A DNA stretch of 64,000 bases. It comes from Dipteronia dyeriana. Taxonomy: Eukaryota; Streptophyta; Magnoliopsida; Sapindales; Sapindaceae. Below the pieces are notes generated by a model. That model made no database searches. It was not told the DNA's origin and saw nothing but the letters and a program-made list of their open reading frames with translations. Shown piece after piece: positions 1-12,350 of the stretch. The position numbers and the translations under genes are program-made. Within the stretch, counting starts at the first letter, position 1. Each line of letters begins with the position of its first letter. The stretch is taken from assembly GCA_032871835.1 (NCBI GenBank), contig CM065300.1, forward strand, positions 67,715,192-67,779,191, in the 5' to 3' direction.

Positions 1-620
1 CATAAGTTAGGTGCATTTTTATGGTGTTAAAAACGGAAGTCTTTCCTTAACCGTACTATAGACCGCTGGGTAAGCACTTGCTCATATCTCGACACACAAA
101 GAAGATCTCTCTAGTGAGTTTAGCACAATTGATAATTGGTTGATGCACATTGTATGAGCCGTAGTTCCTACCGCGAAGTTGTCCAGAGAAGTTGGCGCGG
201 TGCATATCGCGGTTTGGACAACAACCTGCACTACAGTCTGATCATTTTTTTAAACTTTTTTTAAGTCGATGTCATTTTATCTAGGGCTTCATATATATAG
301 TCCTTTTCTTTCTCTTGGCCAACTTCGAGCTTAAAAATTTTCTATCTTAGCGTGAGAAAGTGTTTCATAAGTGAGAAGCTCAAATACTCCATTTTTTCTC
401 AACCAAACTCATTCTCATGAACATCTAATATCATTCAAGCATCAAATCTTCATGGGTCTTCTTTCATTTTATAACTAGGTAAACCCCGTTTACTCATCAC
501 GTAGCAGAAGTAAGGTTTCAAATTTTTTTAATACAGATCGTAAACGATCTCGGACCAGTGAACTTTGGATCATAATTTTTTTTCGTAGCTCATACATATT
601 AATTATTACAATAATTAAAA
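1..620 (+). repeat. Unassigned LTR-like remnant
   Basis: No protein is visible. The segment is laid out like the middle of a Copia LTR. A CG-rich patch at about 165-225 contains CGCGGT twice (196-201 and 208-213). It is followed by a TATA-like run at 292-299 and then a leader-like stretch ending near 480 at 'actaggtaa'. That leader resembles the post-TATA part of element P's LTR (38940-39125), sharing 'ctcaaccaaact' and 'catctaatatc'. Family and ends are not resolved, so this is a distant relative at best. Confidence 0.35.
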
Positions 621-640
621 AATATGTAAACACAGGGAAT

Positions 641-2252
641 TGTAATCAGTATGGTGAGAAGAAGAAAGTAAAACCATACCAACGTTTGGAGGCTTTTTCA
701 CTTTACGATATGCTCCTGTTTGAACCATTGATCTTTCTCACTATATCCTGAGACTGGTAACTGCGTGTGGGCGCGTCACGCTCTTAGGAATTTGAATGGA
801 GGATGTAGAGAGAATTGAAGAAACTCTTTTGTTCTATGTTCAAGAACTAGAACAATTCTAGTAAAAAATATATATTAACCAATATTTTCTTTCTATTTTG
901 TTTTCACTAAACAATGCACGAAACATACACCTTTTGTCAAAACTCTTTTTGAATTCTCACTTTTTTGTTACACACGCACTCTTTGAAAAGTAAAAAAAAA
1001 AACTTTATGCCTTTTGTGCATTGAACAACATGTATTCTCGCAAACACTTACCAATTAAAATAAAATTGTATCAGTGAGAGTTCTATTTTTAAGACACATC
1101 TATATAAATATAGATTCGTTTCTTAAAAAAAAAACGAAAATCCCTCTTATTAAAAAAAAACTTTGATTAAGTTTTCAAAATTAATATATATCATACATAT
1201 ATTTTTAACTTAAAAAAAGCTGATCAAATCTTTATTTGATTTTCAAAAACTTTTAAATAAAAAATATCTCATATTTTTATTTAAAAAAAAATAAAAATTT
1301 ATTTTGAATTTAAACATTTTAAATTCAATTTCAAATATTTAATGAAATAAAATAATCGTATTATCTTATTCTATCAAATATGAACTAACACCCTCAATTC
1401 AATGATTAATAACATAATTAAATAATCTAATTATTTAATTTATTTAATCACCATTATTCATTAATTAAATGATCTCATTTTTAAATTAACTTCCGAATAA
1501 ATACGTGTTACTTTTGCAACATAATTAACTGAACAATCCATTTAATTAATCGTGACCCTTGTTACCTAAATTGATCGGGCTAGCAAGGGTGCCTAATGGA
1601 CCCAAAGTATTTCGAGCTCCAATAATCCACATAAACATTAATTAAACTTTTAAATTAATACTCATTGATTATTAATTGCGGTGTTATTCCACTAAAAACC
1701 CGAAGATGCACTCTCTCAACTGCCAACACTTTTACGCAGACCAATACAATTCGGTGTACATTGATATAGCTATTACATATGGTGTGATCCTCCATAATAG
1801 CTCATAATAAGAATTGGGTCATAATATACGTTGTACCCCTCCTAATTACATATATCCTTTAAGTACCGTTGATTCTCTAAATGGATAATAAATCATATTT
1901 CTTCACGGAATTAGGAGAGCACTCATATTGTCCAAGCCCCGAATCAACCCTTAAGGGAACTACCATCTACTTCTCACAAGAAGGAATGGATTCCATTATT
2001 ATGTACAAACCTTCCAAGACACGAGCAAAACCGTAATCCCAATATACGGAGTATATTTATCAGGAAATGCATCCGACCTCACCCATGGTATATCAAAGAC
2101 CACGATCTAACCTGAAGGAGTCGATAAGACACTCAGGATTAAGATCACCAATATATATCCATCATTAGTTGATATATATGAATCTCATCGGTAAACGGAT
2201 CTTGGTGAGAGATTCATGTAGATCATGGCCCAGTCCCATATGATCACATCAT
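641..2252 (-). repeat. K 3' LTR, distal part
   Basis: Very AT-rich, non-coding LTR sequence continuing from 4420-4742 across the solo LTR insertion. The 660-850 part, read on the minus strand, would be the end of the LTR. The stretch at 860-1500 consists largely of A/T runs. No gene is visible here. Confidence 0.55.
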
Positions 2253-2257
2253 ACAAG

Positions 2258-4414
2258 TGTTGGAATTATGCTCGACAACAATAGTGTAATAATGTATTTG
2301 ACAATCTTTTCATATTAATAAAGTGATTTCTAGTTTAACAAATCTTATAGCATTTATAGTTTAATTGTTATAATTATCAAAAGTAAATAATCATAAGGTC
2401 AAAAGACTATGAGAAAAGAAGAATTGTTCATACATCTAGATATGTATTAGGTAGACACAATTCCTTAGTTAGTCTTGAATAATATTCACAACTTAAGATA
2501 AAAGGTTGGGCGCCTTTATCTTGTCAAAGTTGTAGATTCTTTTGCTAGCATTTGAGTGTGATCAAATGTGTTATGATGAGTCTAAAATCATCAAAGTGTG
2601 GTGTCTTTGGGTAAAAAAATCTAGTGCAATGGGTGCATTGATTAGGATCACAATGAAATACTTTATCTAGAACCGTCAATAGATAAAAGTTTTTCATTTG
2701 AAGACAATCGGATAGTCTATCTCAATCCTGAGATAAATGATGGACTTTTGGTTGCAAGTGTTATCATTTGAGCTATCAATGAATACAATTATATAGCATA
2801 GTCTATCCTCGATAGTTTGGTGGTATTCATTTGTTAATCGATAGAGGACTTCATTTATAGATATGGACATCGTGGCTCTATTTATTAAATGAGAGTAGAA
2901 TATCATCATATGGATGTTTTGAGGTATTGGATATTAAATCTTAACGTTAAGTTTTTAATAGTGTCTATTGAAACATGGCTTCTGAACAAGTCAAAATATC
3001 CAAGTTCAAAATGTTGTCATGTGAGTAAATATGGTAACTTAGAGATCTATAGACGGTCTATGAGCTCTTGGCTATTACTGGTATTCTTCACGAGGATACA
3101 CTTTTTCCAATAAGGTTGTCTAGTCTTTGTTTAGAGTTCAATTTTAGTTCTTTAGTGGAATGAACTAAAATTAAATAGAACGGACCTAAGTGAATCATTT
3201 GTTAATTTTGATTGGGTTGTGTCTATTGGAGCTTTAATCTAGATAGCCCGCCAAGATCCCCAATCCACACGAACTTGCATGGATCACTTGATATATTCTA
3301 CCAGACCAATTTAGGGGTCCATCTAGAATTGTATTAAGGTATGTAGACTTGTTTCTTTTTGTAATAATGGGTCTAGTTCACATGTGGACTTTTTATAAAG
3401 GTCAAATGGATTTAATAAAATAAGAAAATAATATATTGGCCCATATATATGTATTGGGTGGCAAGGCTATTTAGAATAGCTTAATTATATTATATTATTT
3501 TATTATTTAGGTAAATGGAAATTAATCAATTTTGTGATTAATTAATTATTTAATTAAAAGTCAAAATGTTTTCCTATTAGGAGATGGTCTCCTAATATTA
3601 TACTATTGTTGGTAGTATAATTAATATTAAAGACTATATTTGATAAGTAGATAAATAAAAGGAATTATTTATCTAATCAAATTAGAAAGTCTTTAATATG
3701 GTTACAAATACTGTATTGAGTTGGATTAGGAGTCTTGGTGTAGGATTCTTAACCACCAAGTAAATCTACCGAAGGAAAGGATTCTTAACCACCAAGTAAA
3801 TCCTTTTTAGGAGAGGATTTGGTCTCTTATATATACTACTTGTAAATTTCGGCAAAGCCTTAGTTTTTAGTGTGAGAAGTTATTTTTACTTGTTTTTTTA
3901 TTGTTATAAGAAAAAAACTTCGTCTAACTAATTGTGTGAAGAATTCGGCCAAGCATAGAGAAAAGAGGGAACATTGTTGTTTTCGATAGTACACTAGTAT
4001 TCTTTGCATCAAAAGGGTTTTGTGTACAACATCAAATCAAGGTTCATGCGAGTTTCAATCAAATTGATAGATAACTCAAAAGTGATTGGACGTTCTTGGT
4101 TTTTCTCTTGGAGGATTATTGTGACTAACAAAGAAGAAGATTTTGTTTGTTTCCATCCTCAGGTATACAATTTAAAGAAAGGAAGCCCACACTCCTAGGT
4201 GATTCACGTTGGTGATTGGATTGGAAGCTCTTACGGATTCAATTTGACGCTAGTTCAATCATCTTGAAAAAAAAGGTACGATACTTTTAATATACATCAA
4301 TTAATCTAGGGTTAAGGTTCTTGTTATTAAAAGGGATTTTTTTTATATATACAAACCCTAATTCTCTAATTTTCCCACGCTTTCGTTGTGTTTTGAACCC
4401 GTTTTTTCCCTACA
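2258..4414 (+). mobile_element. Solo LTR, family B (2157 bp)
   Basis: Complete LTR running from TGTTGGAATTATGC to TTTTTCCCTACA. It is flanked by a perfect 5-bp target duplication, ACAAG, at 2253-2257 and 4415-4419. No internal region is present, so it is a solo LTR left by LTR-LTR recombination. It is homologous to 49480-51895, to both LTRs of C1 and to the fragment at 6598-8569. A TATA-like box lies at 3828-3835, just after two copies of a repeat reading 'attcttaaccaccaagtaaa' (about 3735-3812). The target was the LTR of element K. Confidence 0.93.
3828..3835 (+). promoter_or_regulatory. Putative TATA box of family-B solo LTR
   Basis: TTATATATA run placed about two thirds of the way through the LTR. 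The same position is used in the other B-family copies (51257-51264 on the plus strand, 33741-33749 on the minus strand). Assignment rests on this shared position; there is no transcript evidence. Confidence 0.5.
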
Positions 4415-4419
4415 ACAAG

Positions 4420-4742
4420 GTGCCTCCATTCCCATATCTCAAATGAATGATTCAGTTTAGAATCATCGTACATTCGGAATGGACCGTAGCTATAGATTAA
4501 CCATAAATAAAGTACCTAGCTTTATTTGCTATCTATGGACTCTTTAGATTGCACGTCTCATACTATATCCATTCGTATATGACACTTATATACATAGTTC
4601 GAGATTACATCTTACAATCTTGGATGTTAAATATATGAACAAGTTATAAAATAAATAACACAACAAGATTGAATTGAACTTTTCTTTTATTTATTTCATA
4701 AATCCATTTATAAATTAAATCTTTAGGGCATAAACCCCAACA
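4420..4742 (-). repeat. K 3' LTR, proximal part
   Basis: The first part of K's LTR in the minus-strand sense, ending at 4742. It is immediately followed by the minus-strand purine tract typical of the 3' end of a retroelement's internal region. It resumes directly after the ACAAG duplication of the solo LTR. Confidence 0.75.
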
Positions 4743-4826
4743 ATCTCCCACTTGCACTAAAGCATGTGAGGCATGTTTTGTAACCCTCGACCTTTTTGGT
4801 GACCCGAAAACAATTTAGTAAGCATG

Positions 4827-6590
4827 GTCTTCATAAATAGTTTAGAATGATTGTCTTGTGATAAATAGATCATCATGATTGTCATGTGAGGCTATCTTGG
4901 TGACGATCACATCTCCTCTCTGCACTATCTCTCTAATGTGATGATACTTTCTCTTCATATGCTTCCCTCTTTTATGGCTTCTTGGTTCATTGGAATTAGC
5001 CACAGCACTGCTGTTATCACAATAAAGTGTGATGGGCTTATCCAGATCTAGAACAACTTCCAGATCTTCCGTTGCATTCTTAAATGTTAATGGATCATCC
5101 ACACTATCAACATAGACAAGACCTTATCCCTCACCTATACCTAAATAGCATTAAGGTTATCTCACAACCCTCTCACTATGTCTAGGTGGTAGTGTATCCT
5201 GATCAAGAACTATTTGACTCTCAGTTGTTTATGGATCAAAAACTCTTATTGATAAAGCACTAGTCTCACCAGGCTCTAACTCATTCAATACAATTTTAGA
5301 ATGAGGTTTATGGTCACTAATATAATTTTCCTTAAGAAACGTTGCATTTGTCAATACAAATACTTTGTTATCTTCAGGACTATAGATGTGTCCACCTCTG
5401 GTCTCCTTAGAGTATCTTACAAACAGGCAGACAACAGGTTTGGAGTCTAGCTTTCCACTTTTGTTCCTCAGCACGTGTGCTGGACACCCTAATTTACGAA
5501 AATATCACAAACTAGCTTTACGACCATTCCACAACTCTAGGGGAGTATTACGAACAGATTTGGATTGGCATTACATTCAAAATGTATGCCACTATTTGTT
5601 ACGTATATCCCCAGAAGGAATTTGGTCATGATGAGAAACTAATCATAGATCTCACCATTTCCATCACGGTTCTATTTCTCCTCTCTACTACACAATTTTG
5701 CTGAGGTGTACCGGGAGCTGTGAGTTGAGAAACTATCCCATGCTCAACCATGAAGTCTTCAAACTCTTGGTCAAGGTACTCACCCTCACGATCTGATCGT
5801 AGTGACTTGATAGTCTTATATAATTGATTCTCAACTTCAGCTCAAAATTCTTTAAACTTTTCAAATACTTCCAACTTCCACTACATTAGGTAGACCATGA
5901 AGTCTTAACCATGCTCAACCATGAAGTCTTTAAACTCTTGGTCAAGGTACTCACCCCCACGATCTGATCGTAGTGACTTGATAGTCCTACATAATTGATT
6001 CTCAACTTCAGCTCGAAATTCTTTAAACTTTTTAAATACTTCCAACTTCCAATGCATTAGGTAGACGTATCCGTATCTTGAGTAGTAATCTATAAAGGTG
6101 ACATAATACTCATAACCACCCCTAGCTTTAACAAACATCAGTCCGCAAATGTCTGTATGTTTAAGCTCTATCTTTAGCTCTAACCCTTTTTCCAGTAAAA
6201 GGTATTATAGTCATCTAACCTTCCAGATAAGATTCGTAGATAGGTAAGGTGCCAACCTTTAACTCACTTAAAGGTCCGGTTTTTACTAGTCTGACTATTC
6301 GGTCAAGGTTGATATGACCAAGCCTTAGATGCCAGAGATACGTGTCATTATCTGGAGAAAATTTATGTCATTTAGTTTTTGGTTTTTCAACCTTAAACAT
6401 TTTGAGCAGTGTAGTATGTATTAACGGTCTTAATACATACAAATCATTTTCATTAATTCCTGAACAAATATTCAGACCATTCTTTCCAATAATAACAGAC
6501 TTATTATTCACAATAACCCTCTTACAGAAACAAAGATCGTTTGGTTACTCATGAATTCTCAATCTTTTGATCGAAAACTCGCCTGAACCC
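4827..6590 (-). pseudogene. Copia pol remnant of K: integrase fused to RNase H tail
   Basis: Minus-strand Copia polyprotein in pieces. From 6590 downward come the pre-integrase zinc-binding region (LWHLRLGHI near 6330, CESC near 6235), then the integrase core with HTDICG (about 6160), SDRGGEY (about 5960, repeated near 5790) and ERRNRT (about 5680), then the integrase tail (5474-5229). At about 5065-5100 the reading jumps in frame from the linker just before reverse transcriptase (DDPLTFKNA) to the end of RNase H (YCDNSSAVANS, HKRGKHMKRKYH). The whole reverse transcriptase is therefore deleted. Several stops and a tandem duplication in the integrase core confirm that it is dead. Protease and gag are absent. 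The family assignment is secure, the exact lineage is not. Confidence 0.85.
5740..6081. repeat. 171-bp tandem duplication in integrase of K
   Basis: Two adjacent copies (5740-5910 and 5911-6081) are offset by exactly 171 bp and differ at only a handful of bases. Each copy covers the integrase stretch containing the second catalytic aspartate (SDRGGEY). The unit is 57 codons, so the duplication itself kept the frame. Copy one has since gained a stop (TGA for CGA in the sense strand). Confidence 0.9.
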
Positions 6591-6597
6591 AATTTTA

Positions 6598-8569
6598 TGT
6601 TGTGCACAAAGCCTTTTGATATAAAAGCTACTAGTGCACTATCGAAATAAAACTCTCTTTCTTCTTTTTCCTCTTGGCCGAATTCTCACACATTTCCTAT
6701 GAGTTTTATGGCATTTTTTAAGCAAATAAAAAATTCTCCCTCAAGACCTTTTAGCATCGACCGAACTCTCTTAATGGGATTTTATAGGTGGCCAAAAATC
6801 CTCATACAAGGAGGATTTTTGTTTCACCAAAACTCCTATCGACTTTTTGAGTTTAACTCTATTCCAACTCATTAGTGTATTGGTGACTTTAGCACAAACT
6901 TTATAATTTGATCAATTGTCAATTAGAGTTTTGATAGATATAAAAAACTTCCTAATTTGACTAGATAAATAAATTCCTTTTATTTATCTACTTATAAAAA
7001 AATTTGATACTTATCATACTACCAACAATAGTATGACACAGAGATCTTCTCCTAGTTAGAAAAACATTTGGACTTTTAATCAAATAATTTATTAAATAAT
7101 AAATTAATTAACTTCCATTTGATTAATTAATAAAAATAAAACAATATATTAGGCTAATGATCTTAGTCCTTGCCACCCAAGCCTATACCATGGGCATGAT
7201 ATTGTTTTTCCATTTTATTAAATCCATTGGACTTTAATAAAAAGTTCATATGTGAACTAAACCCATTAATATAATTTAACATGGATTGAAATAATACATT
7301 AATATAATTCAATAGACCATTTAATTAAATTATATACATTATAATGGAATGCTAATCGTACCCCATTAGGGCCACCCAAGGATTCCCACATCCTTGGCTG
7401 CCCATTTCAGGCATTAGAAGAGTTACTGTGTGTCTTGATCACACATGATTGCTTATCTCCAAAGCTTTTGGGTTCTGAAATCCAAAACAAATCTAGATAG
7501 ACTTAGAAATTAGTCCGGTAGAATATATCAAGTGATCCATGTAAGTTCATGTGGATTAGGGATCTTGACGGGCTATCTTAATTTAAGCTTCAAGACTCAT
7601 AACTTAATTACAATCAACAAATGATTCACTTATGTTCGATCTATTAATTTTAGTTCATACCACTAAAGAACTAAAATTGAACTCTTAAATAAAGATAGAA
7701 TAAGTTAATGTTACCCATTCATACCCTAAACAACCTTATTGGAGATAGTGTATCATCGTGAAAAATACTAGTAATAGCCAAGACCTCATAGACCACCTAT
7801 AGTTCTCCTAGTTACCATATTTACTCATTTGACCACATTTTGAACTTGCATATTTTGACTTGTCACGAAGCCATGTTTCAATAGACACTATCGAAAACTT
7901 AACGTTAAGATTTAATATCCAGTACCTCAAAATATTTTTATGATGATATTCTTATGATGATATTCCACGATATCCATATCTATAAATGAAGTTCTCTATC
8001 GATTAACAATGAATACAACCAAACCATCGAGGGTAGACCATGTTATACAATTGTACTCATTGACAGCACAAATGATAACATTTGTAACCATAAGCCCATC
8101 ATTTATATTAGGGCTTTGATAGACTCCTCGATTGTCCTTAAGTGAATTTCTGTATCCACTGACGGTTCTAGATAAAGTATTTTACTGTGATCATATTAAA
8201 TTCACCTAGTGTACTATATTCTTTTGCCCAAAGGCATTGCACTTTTATGATTTTATACTCATCAAAACACATTTGATCCCACTCAAATTCTAGAAAAAGA
8301 ATCTACAATTTTAACAAGGTAAATGCGCCCAACCTTTATCTTAAGTTGTGAATATTTTTCAGGACTAACTAAGGAATTGTGTCTACCTTGTACATATCCA
8401 GATGCACGAACAATTCTTCATTTCTCATAGCCTTTTGACCTTATAATTATTTACTTTTACAATAATAATTAAACAATAAATGCTATAAGATTTTTTAAAC
8501 TAGAAATCACTTTATAAAAAGTTTGTCAAATAAATTATTGCACTATTGCTATGGAGCATAATCCTAATA
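6598..8569 (-). repeat. Truncated family-B LTR, minus orientation
   Basis: Homologous to the B-family LTRs. The left end starts inside the LTR (at the 'tgttgtgcacaaagcc' part), so roughly 330 bp of the LTR's terminal part is missing. The right end is close to the true LTR start (minus-strand TATTAGGATTATGC, where the family has TGTTAGGATTATG). It is more diverged than the other B copies. No target duplication can be checked because the left end is lost. No genes are visible in it. Confidence 0.8.
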
Positions 8570-8572
8570 GCA

Positions 8573-9290
8573 AGGAGAATGTTTCTATCATGAAGGTTAG
8601 AGAGCAAGAATATATTGAGGATATAAACATTGCTAAGCAAGCTATCAAAGACTTAGTCAATGGTTCGATCAACAGGAAGAATATCATGGATCTTGCTCAA
8701 CTTTAAGGAGAATCTAGCATCTTGGAAGGCAAAGATAAGCTTGTGATAGCACCACTTTTTTCAAGAAAGGCTAAGAACAAGAAGATCAAGAAGTCTCTCA
8801 AGAACAATCTTCCCAAAGCTAAAGGTAAAAAGAAAGGCAATGTATCTTCATAAACTCTCACTACATATTCAAGTCCATAGGGTACAATCTTAACATTTAT
8901 TCCTATTTATCATTTTTTTAATACCGTTGGTCATATCAAACCAAGGTGTTATAAGTACAATGAATTTTACAAAATAGGAAATGCATCTAGAGATAAGGAG
9001 ATTGACCTTGAAATGAAACATGCTATGGATTTAGTTGATGATAAGCATGATGCTTTTAAAATGCATGTTAGAAAGAATTGGGTGAAGAAGTTTTATCCTT
9101 TTGAGAATCTTGATAAAGCATGTGTTTCTAATAATGTTGAGGAGATACGTATAAATGATATTCTTTTGAATCAAATTATATAAGATCTCCATTCTAGGTT
9201 CAACATTAAAGTCAAAGATGATCATGATTTTTATGTAAGTGCCCCAAAGACCAAATGGATCAAGGGTGAGTGCTCTTACCGTTAGTGTAA
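8573..9290 (+). pseudogene. Gag-like C-terminal remnant of X
   Basis: Broken plus-strand frame. It starts with a lysine-rich stretch (about 8750-8850, alternating AKNKK and KKGK types), then a stop. A degenerate zinc-knuckle-like segment follows (VGHIKPRCYKY, about 8925-8960), then an acidic/basic tail ending in a W-lysine motif (PKTKWIKG, about 9247-9270). The same order (GHIRPNCF, charged stretch, W-I/V-RKDE) occurs in the gags of P (about 58200-58430) and M (about 49080-48850). X therefore carried a gag of that broad Copia type. Function would have been RNA packaging in the virus-like particle. It is not functional now. Confidence 0.6.
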
Positions 9291-9297
9291 GTTGCAC

Positions 9298-11300
9298 ATG
9301 TGAGTTAGTTTTAAGATTAGTGTCAAGTTGTTGAGATTTTTAGCTAGCTAGCTTTGTTTCTCTATAACTTGACATGAACTTAGCTATCTCACGTATTTGC
9401 TATGAGAGTCGAAATCTATTGATTGACTTTATGAGAAGTCCATTTTTAAAATCTATATAGTGATGGAATTTTGTTAAGACTTTTATAGTGATTTATTTTT
9501 ATTTGTGTTTGAGTTGAAATGTTAAATTTTTATTTTCTTGGGATGACACGCTAACAACTTGTTGTCATGAGGACAAAAAAGCCAAGAGAGCTCATAAAAA
9601 GGGCAAAGACTTTGCATTTGATGAAAACAAAATTTGCTATAGTATCTCTATATCGTAATGCTTGCATACTTGGTTTTTCATCTCTCAACTCATTATTTGC
9701 ATTACATCATGTACAATGTCATTTTAGAGAACTAAGTATAGTGTTCATATGGTTCCCATTGACATTTTCTTTCTAAAGATCATATAGTGATGTTGTTCAC
9801 AAAGGTCTTATACATGATATGTGAATTGTTAGTTTGACTGTTGAGTGGCATGTTTTTGAAAAATATGAGCTTCATATTCTCTGAAAGCTACTCTTTTGAG
9901 AAGTAATGATCTTAAGTAAATCGCTTTCTATTGCTTTTAGATCATGTGCTTGCAAGCCATAATTTTGGGTTTCAATAAATGCACTTTGCTTCTCTTGTAT
10001 TTTTTATTGAGTAAGTTAAGTTTGAATATATGTAAGTTGTGGATGCATCTTGAAGTTCTATGACTAGTAAATTTAAGATGACCTATGGTTAGTATCCATT
10101 TTGCTTCGGTAACTATATAGAACTCAACGAGTACCTTCATAAAAAGGGCTACATATTTTGGTTGTGAAGCCGCCCAATGTAGGAAAAGGCTACACCATTA
10201 TGATGGTTGAAAGCCATCATGAAACATATATGTTTATGTTAGAAAAGTCAAAAAAGTGTTGAGAAAGAAATAATCAATTGAAATCTTTTATTCTAGCCTA
10301 ATATTTTTTTAAAAAGGCTTAAAGGTGTATAGTTTAAAATCACAAATGCTCGAGTTGAAAAATAGAAATGGAATGATGAGCCACATACAAACACACATTC
10401 ATATATTGAAATCTATTAACTTAAAAGCAAAAATTTCTGAATGATAATCGGTTTGACATTTTATTGAAAAGGTTAAGATGAATAGATGTGGATATGGTTT
10501 GCATATTGATTATCAAATTACTTCTCTACATATGCTTGGAAGCAAAATTCACACAAACACACAAACTTTTGTTTATAAGTACTTTGATATTCTAGCAATT
10601 TAAAAAGAATTATGAGAGAGATTGAAAATCTTGGAGTATCTCTCATAGTTTGTGAAGCTTATTTTTATTGAATTTCTTTTCAAATTGCTTGAATGTGTGA
10701 TTGTGTGGATATCATTGTGAACAATATTCTATCTTGATCTTAGATAAAGCACTTATCAAGGGAGAGCATAGTAGGCTAGACTTTGTTCTCTTTTATGATT
10801 TGATCATACGATTTGCTTTGTTAAATGTTGACATATTGATTGATTAAAATAATTGAATATTGAGAATGCAAGATATCTGTCTTGAAATAATTGGATGATT
10901 GTGTTGCCAATAAATTTCTCCTAGTTTGGGGTCAATAGTAGTTGATATTGCAATGAATTCTTTTGTTCTAGTGGTTGATATTAGTTGTAGTTACAATCAA
11001 TTCTACCTAGCTTGAAGTTGATTAATTTCCTTCTTGCTTGGGGTTGATGGTAATTGTGGTTACATCCAATTCCTTCATGTTTTGAGGTTGATAGTAATTG
11101 TTGTTGAATCTAATTCCTCCATTTTTAGGATTGATTTTGATGCCAAATGCATTTGTTGGATTTAGTGAAATTCACCTATGTGATTGAAAGCAACATTTAT
11201 GCATTTGTGATTCATAATTTTATCATATGTCCCTTTATGTTTTTTTTTGTTTACTAACTCACTTTGATTTCTTTTCAACTCATGTGTTTGTGTGTTTTTG
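9298..11300. other. Non-coding part of X, no gene seen
   Basis: Around 2 kb of AT-rich sequence with stops in all frames. I found no reverse transcriptase, integrase or RNase H motif. The only structure is the degenerate repeat at about 10920-11135. It may be the untranslated zone between gag/pol and the envelope-like ORF after loss of pol. Confidence 0.5.
10920..11135. repeat. Degenerate tandem repeat, about 60-bp period
   Basis: Four to five imperfect units built around 'ggttgatagtaattg' followed by 'tccaattcc'. Clear units lie near 10925, 10973, 11040 and 11090. It lies just upstream of the envelope-like ORF. Confidence 0.55.
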
Positions 11301-11316
11301 TGTTAACTACAAAGCC

Positions 11317-12350
11317 ATGGGAAGAAATAAAGTTTTCGGTCTTCTCCATTCTCTAAAACCCATATATAAACTCAAACCTACCTCTCTGACCTTTAAAAAG
11401 ACAAAATCTTTAGGTGTCATGGGAACAAAGAAGCTTATTCAAGATAGTGGTCCAGATTTTTCTAAGGGTTCTTACATTAACGGGGTACATGGTCATTGTT
11501 ATTGAAAGGCAATGGGGTACTTGGTTAAATTCTATTGGGGTTATAAATGAGAGCTTGGTTAGAAAATTCTATCTTGAATATAAGGAGAGTACAACCTTTG
11601 AGAATGCCCTAATCATTGTTAGAGGAAAAACATGTATAGTCTCTTCGAATAGTATCAACAAGTTCCTTTGACTTTCAAACGAAGTTGTCTCAGAATTTCT
11701 TGACGTGGACAATATTGGACAATTGAATTTGATGGGGAAGACTTTATGTGATGATAAATGATTTGAATGGGGAAAGAGAGCTTCTATCGGCCAATGTGAG
11801 TTAACCAAGGTAATTCTTTTTTGGCATCTCTTTGTTTATGCCAATCTTGTGGTATCTACAAATGCTTCTGAGCTAAGCAATGAAAAGACCAAGATTGTGT
11901 ATGACTTGGTTACCAACAAGCCCTTAAACATCGATGATCTTTTGATAGAACACATTGAGAGTGCGACTAGTTCACCAAGATTGGGCAAGAAGCTTGCATT
12001 TTTGGGCTTTATATCTCATTTTTGTATGATGCTTGGAGCTCCAAAGCTAGATGATGATGTGCTTCTACCTCCCTCAGAGAACTTTTTTGTAAAACGATTG
12101 GTGTTTATATCATAAAAAAGGGAAAGGTTAGCGATACATGTAGACTCTTTGGTGAGAGTCAATAGTCAAGCATTGTGTCAAGCACAAGTCTTCTATCGAA
12201 ATGGGCCATACAATTTCAAGTTGGGCTTGTGAACAAGATTGAGGAACAACATGCTAAGTTGGTGGAACTTGGTGCTAAGGTGGTGCAATAAGAAGAAAGG
12301 ATTAATAGCCTAGAAGAAAAAAATTGTCTCTAGCAATTCATATACTACAA
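11317..12350 (+). pseudogene. Envelope-like / putative plant transposon protein ORF of X
   Basis: A decayed frame, split over three reading frames, starting at an ATG at 11317 (MGRNKVFG). The middle (about 11505-11670) carries a W-x-N...LVRKFYLEY block, then a VRGK...NSINKFL block. The last part (11800-12115) reads ELTKVILFWHLFVYANLV, then a leucine-rich helical block ending in GFISHFCMMLGAP. This order matches plant ORFs annotated either as envelope-like proteins of SIRE-type elements or as 'putative plant transposon protein'. A short coiled-coil-like tail (NKIEEQHAKLVELGAKV, about 12230-12290) follows. No transmembrane segment is evident, so a true envelope role is not supported. Stops and frameshifts make it a pseudogene. 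Confidence 0.6.

Larger units (their letters stand above)
641..6597 (-). mobile_element. Copia element K, decayed, minus strand
   Basis: Remnant of a Ty1/copia LTR retrotransposon. Its 3' LTR (about 641-2252 and 4420-4742) is split by a solo LTR. The internal region (4743-6597) encodes fragments of integrase and RNase H in reverse orientation. The LTR start, read on the minus strand as TGTTGGGGTTTATGCCC, sits next to a purine tract (plus-strand 4743-4754, ATCTCCCACTTG). The LTR's far end is uncertain: TG dinucleotides at 625 and 641 both fit. The 5' half of the element is missing, and at 6597/6598 the sequence switches abruptly to a family-B LTR. Confidence 0.75.

Noticed and set aside
2694..2909. 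A 71-codon frame conserved between 2694-2909 (minus) and 34933-35148 (plus)
   Set aside because: Both lie at the same place in family-B LTRs, so the likeness follows from LTR homology. The equivalent position in C1's 3' LTR has a stop near 28805, and the copy at 49480-51895 has a one-base shift. Not evidence for a gene.
2889..3113. A 74-codon frame shared with 50109-50333
   Set aside because: Again the same LTR family on the same strand; no start context, no known motif, and not preserved in the C1 LTRs.
11849..12115. DNA transposon transposase
   Set aside because: The 'plant transposon protein' likeness is a family name only. No DDE or zinc-finger transposase motif and no terminal inverted repeats were seen, and it sits inside an LTR element before a purine tract and LTR.
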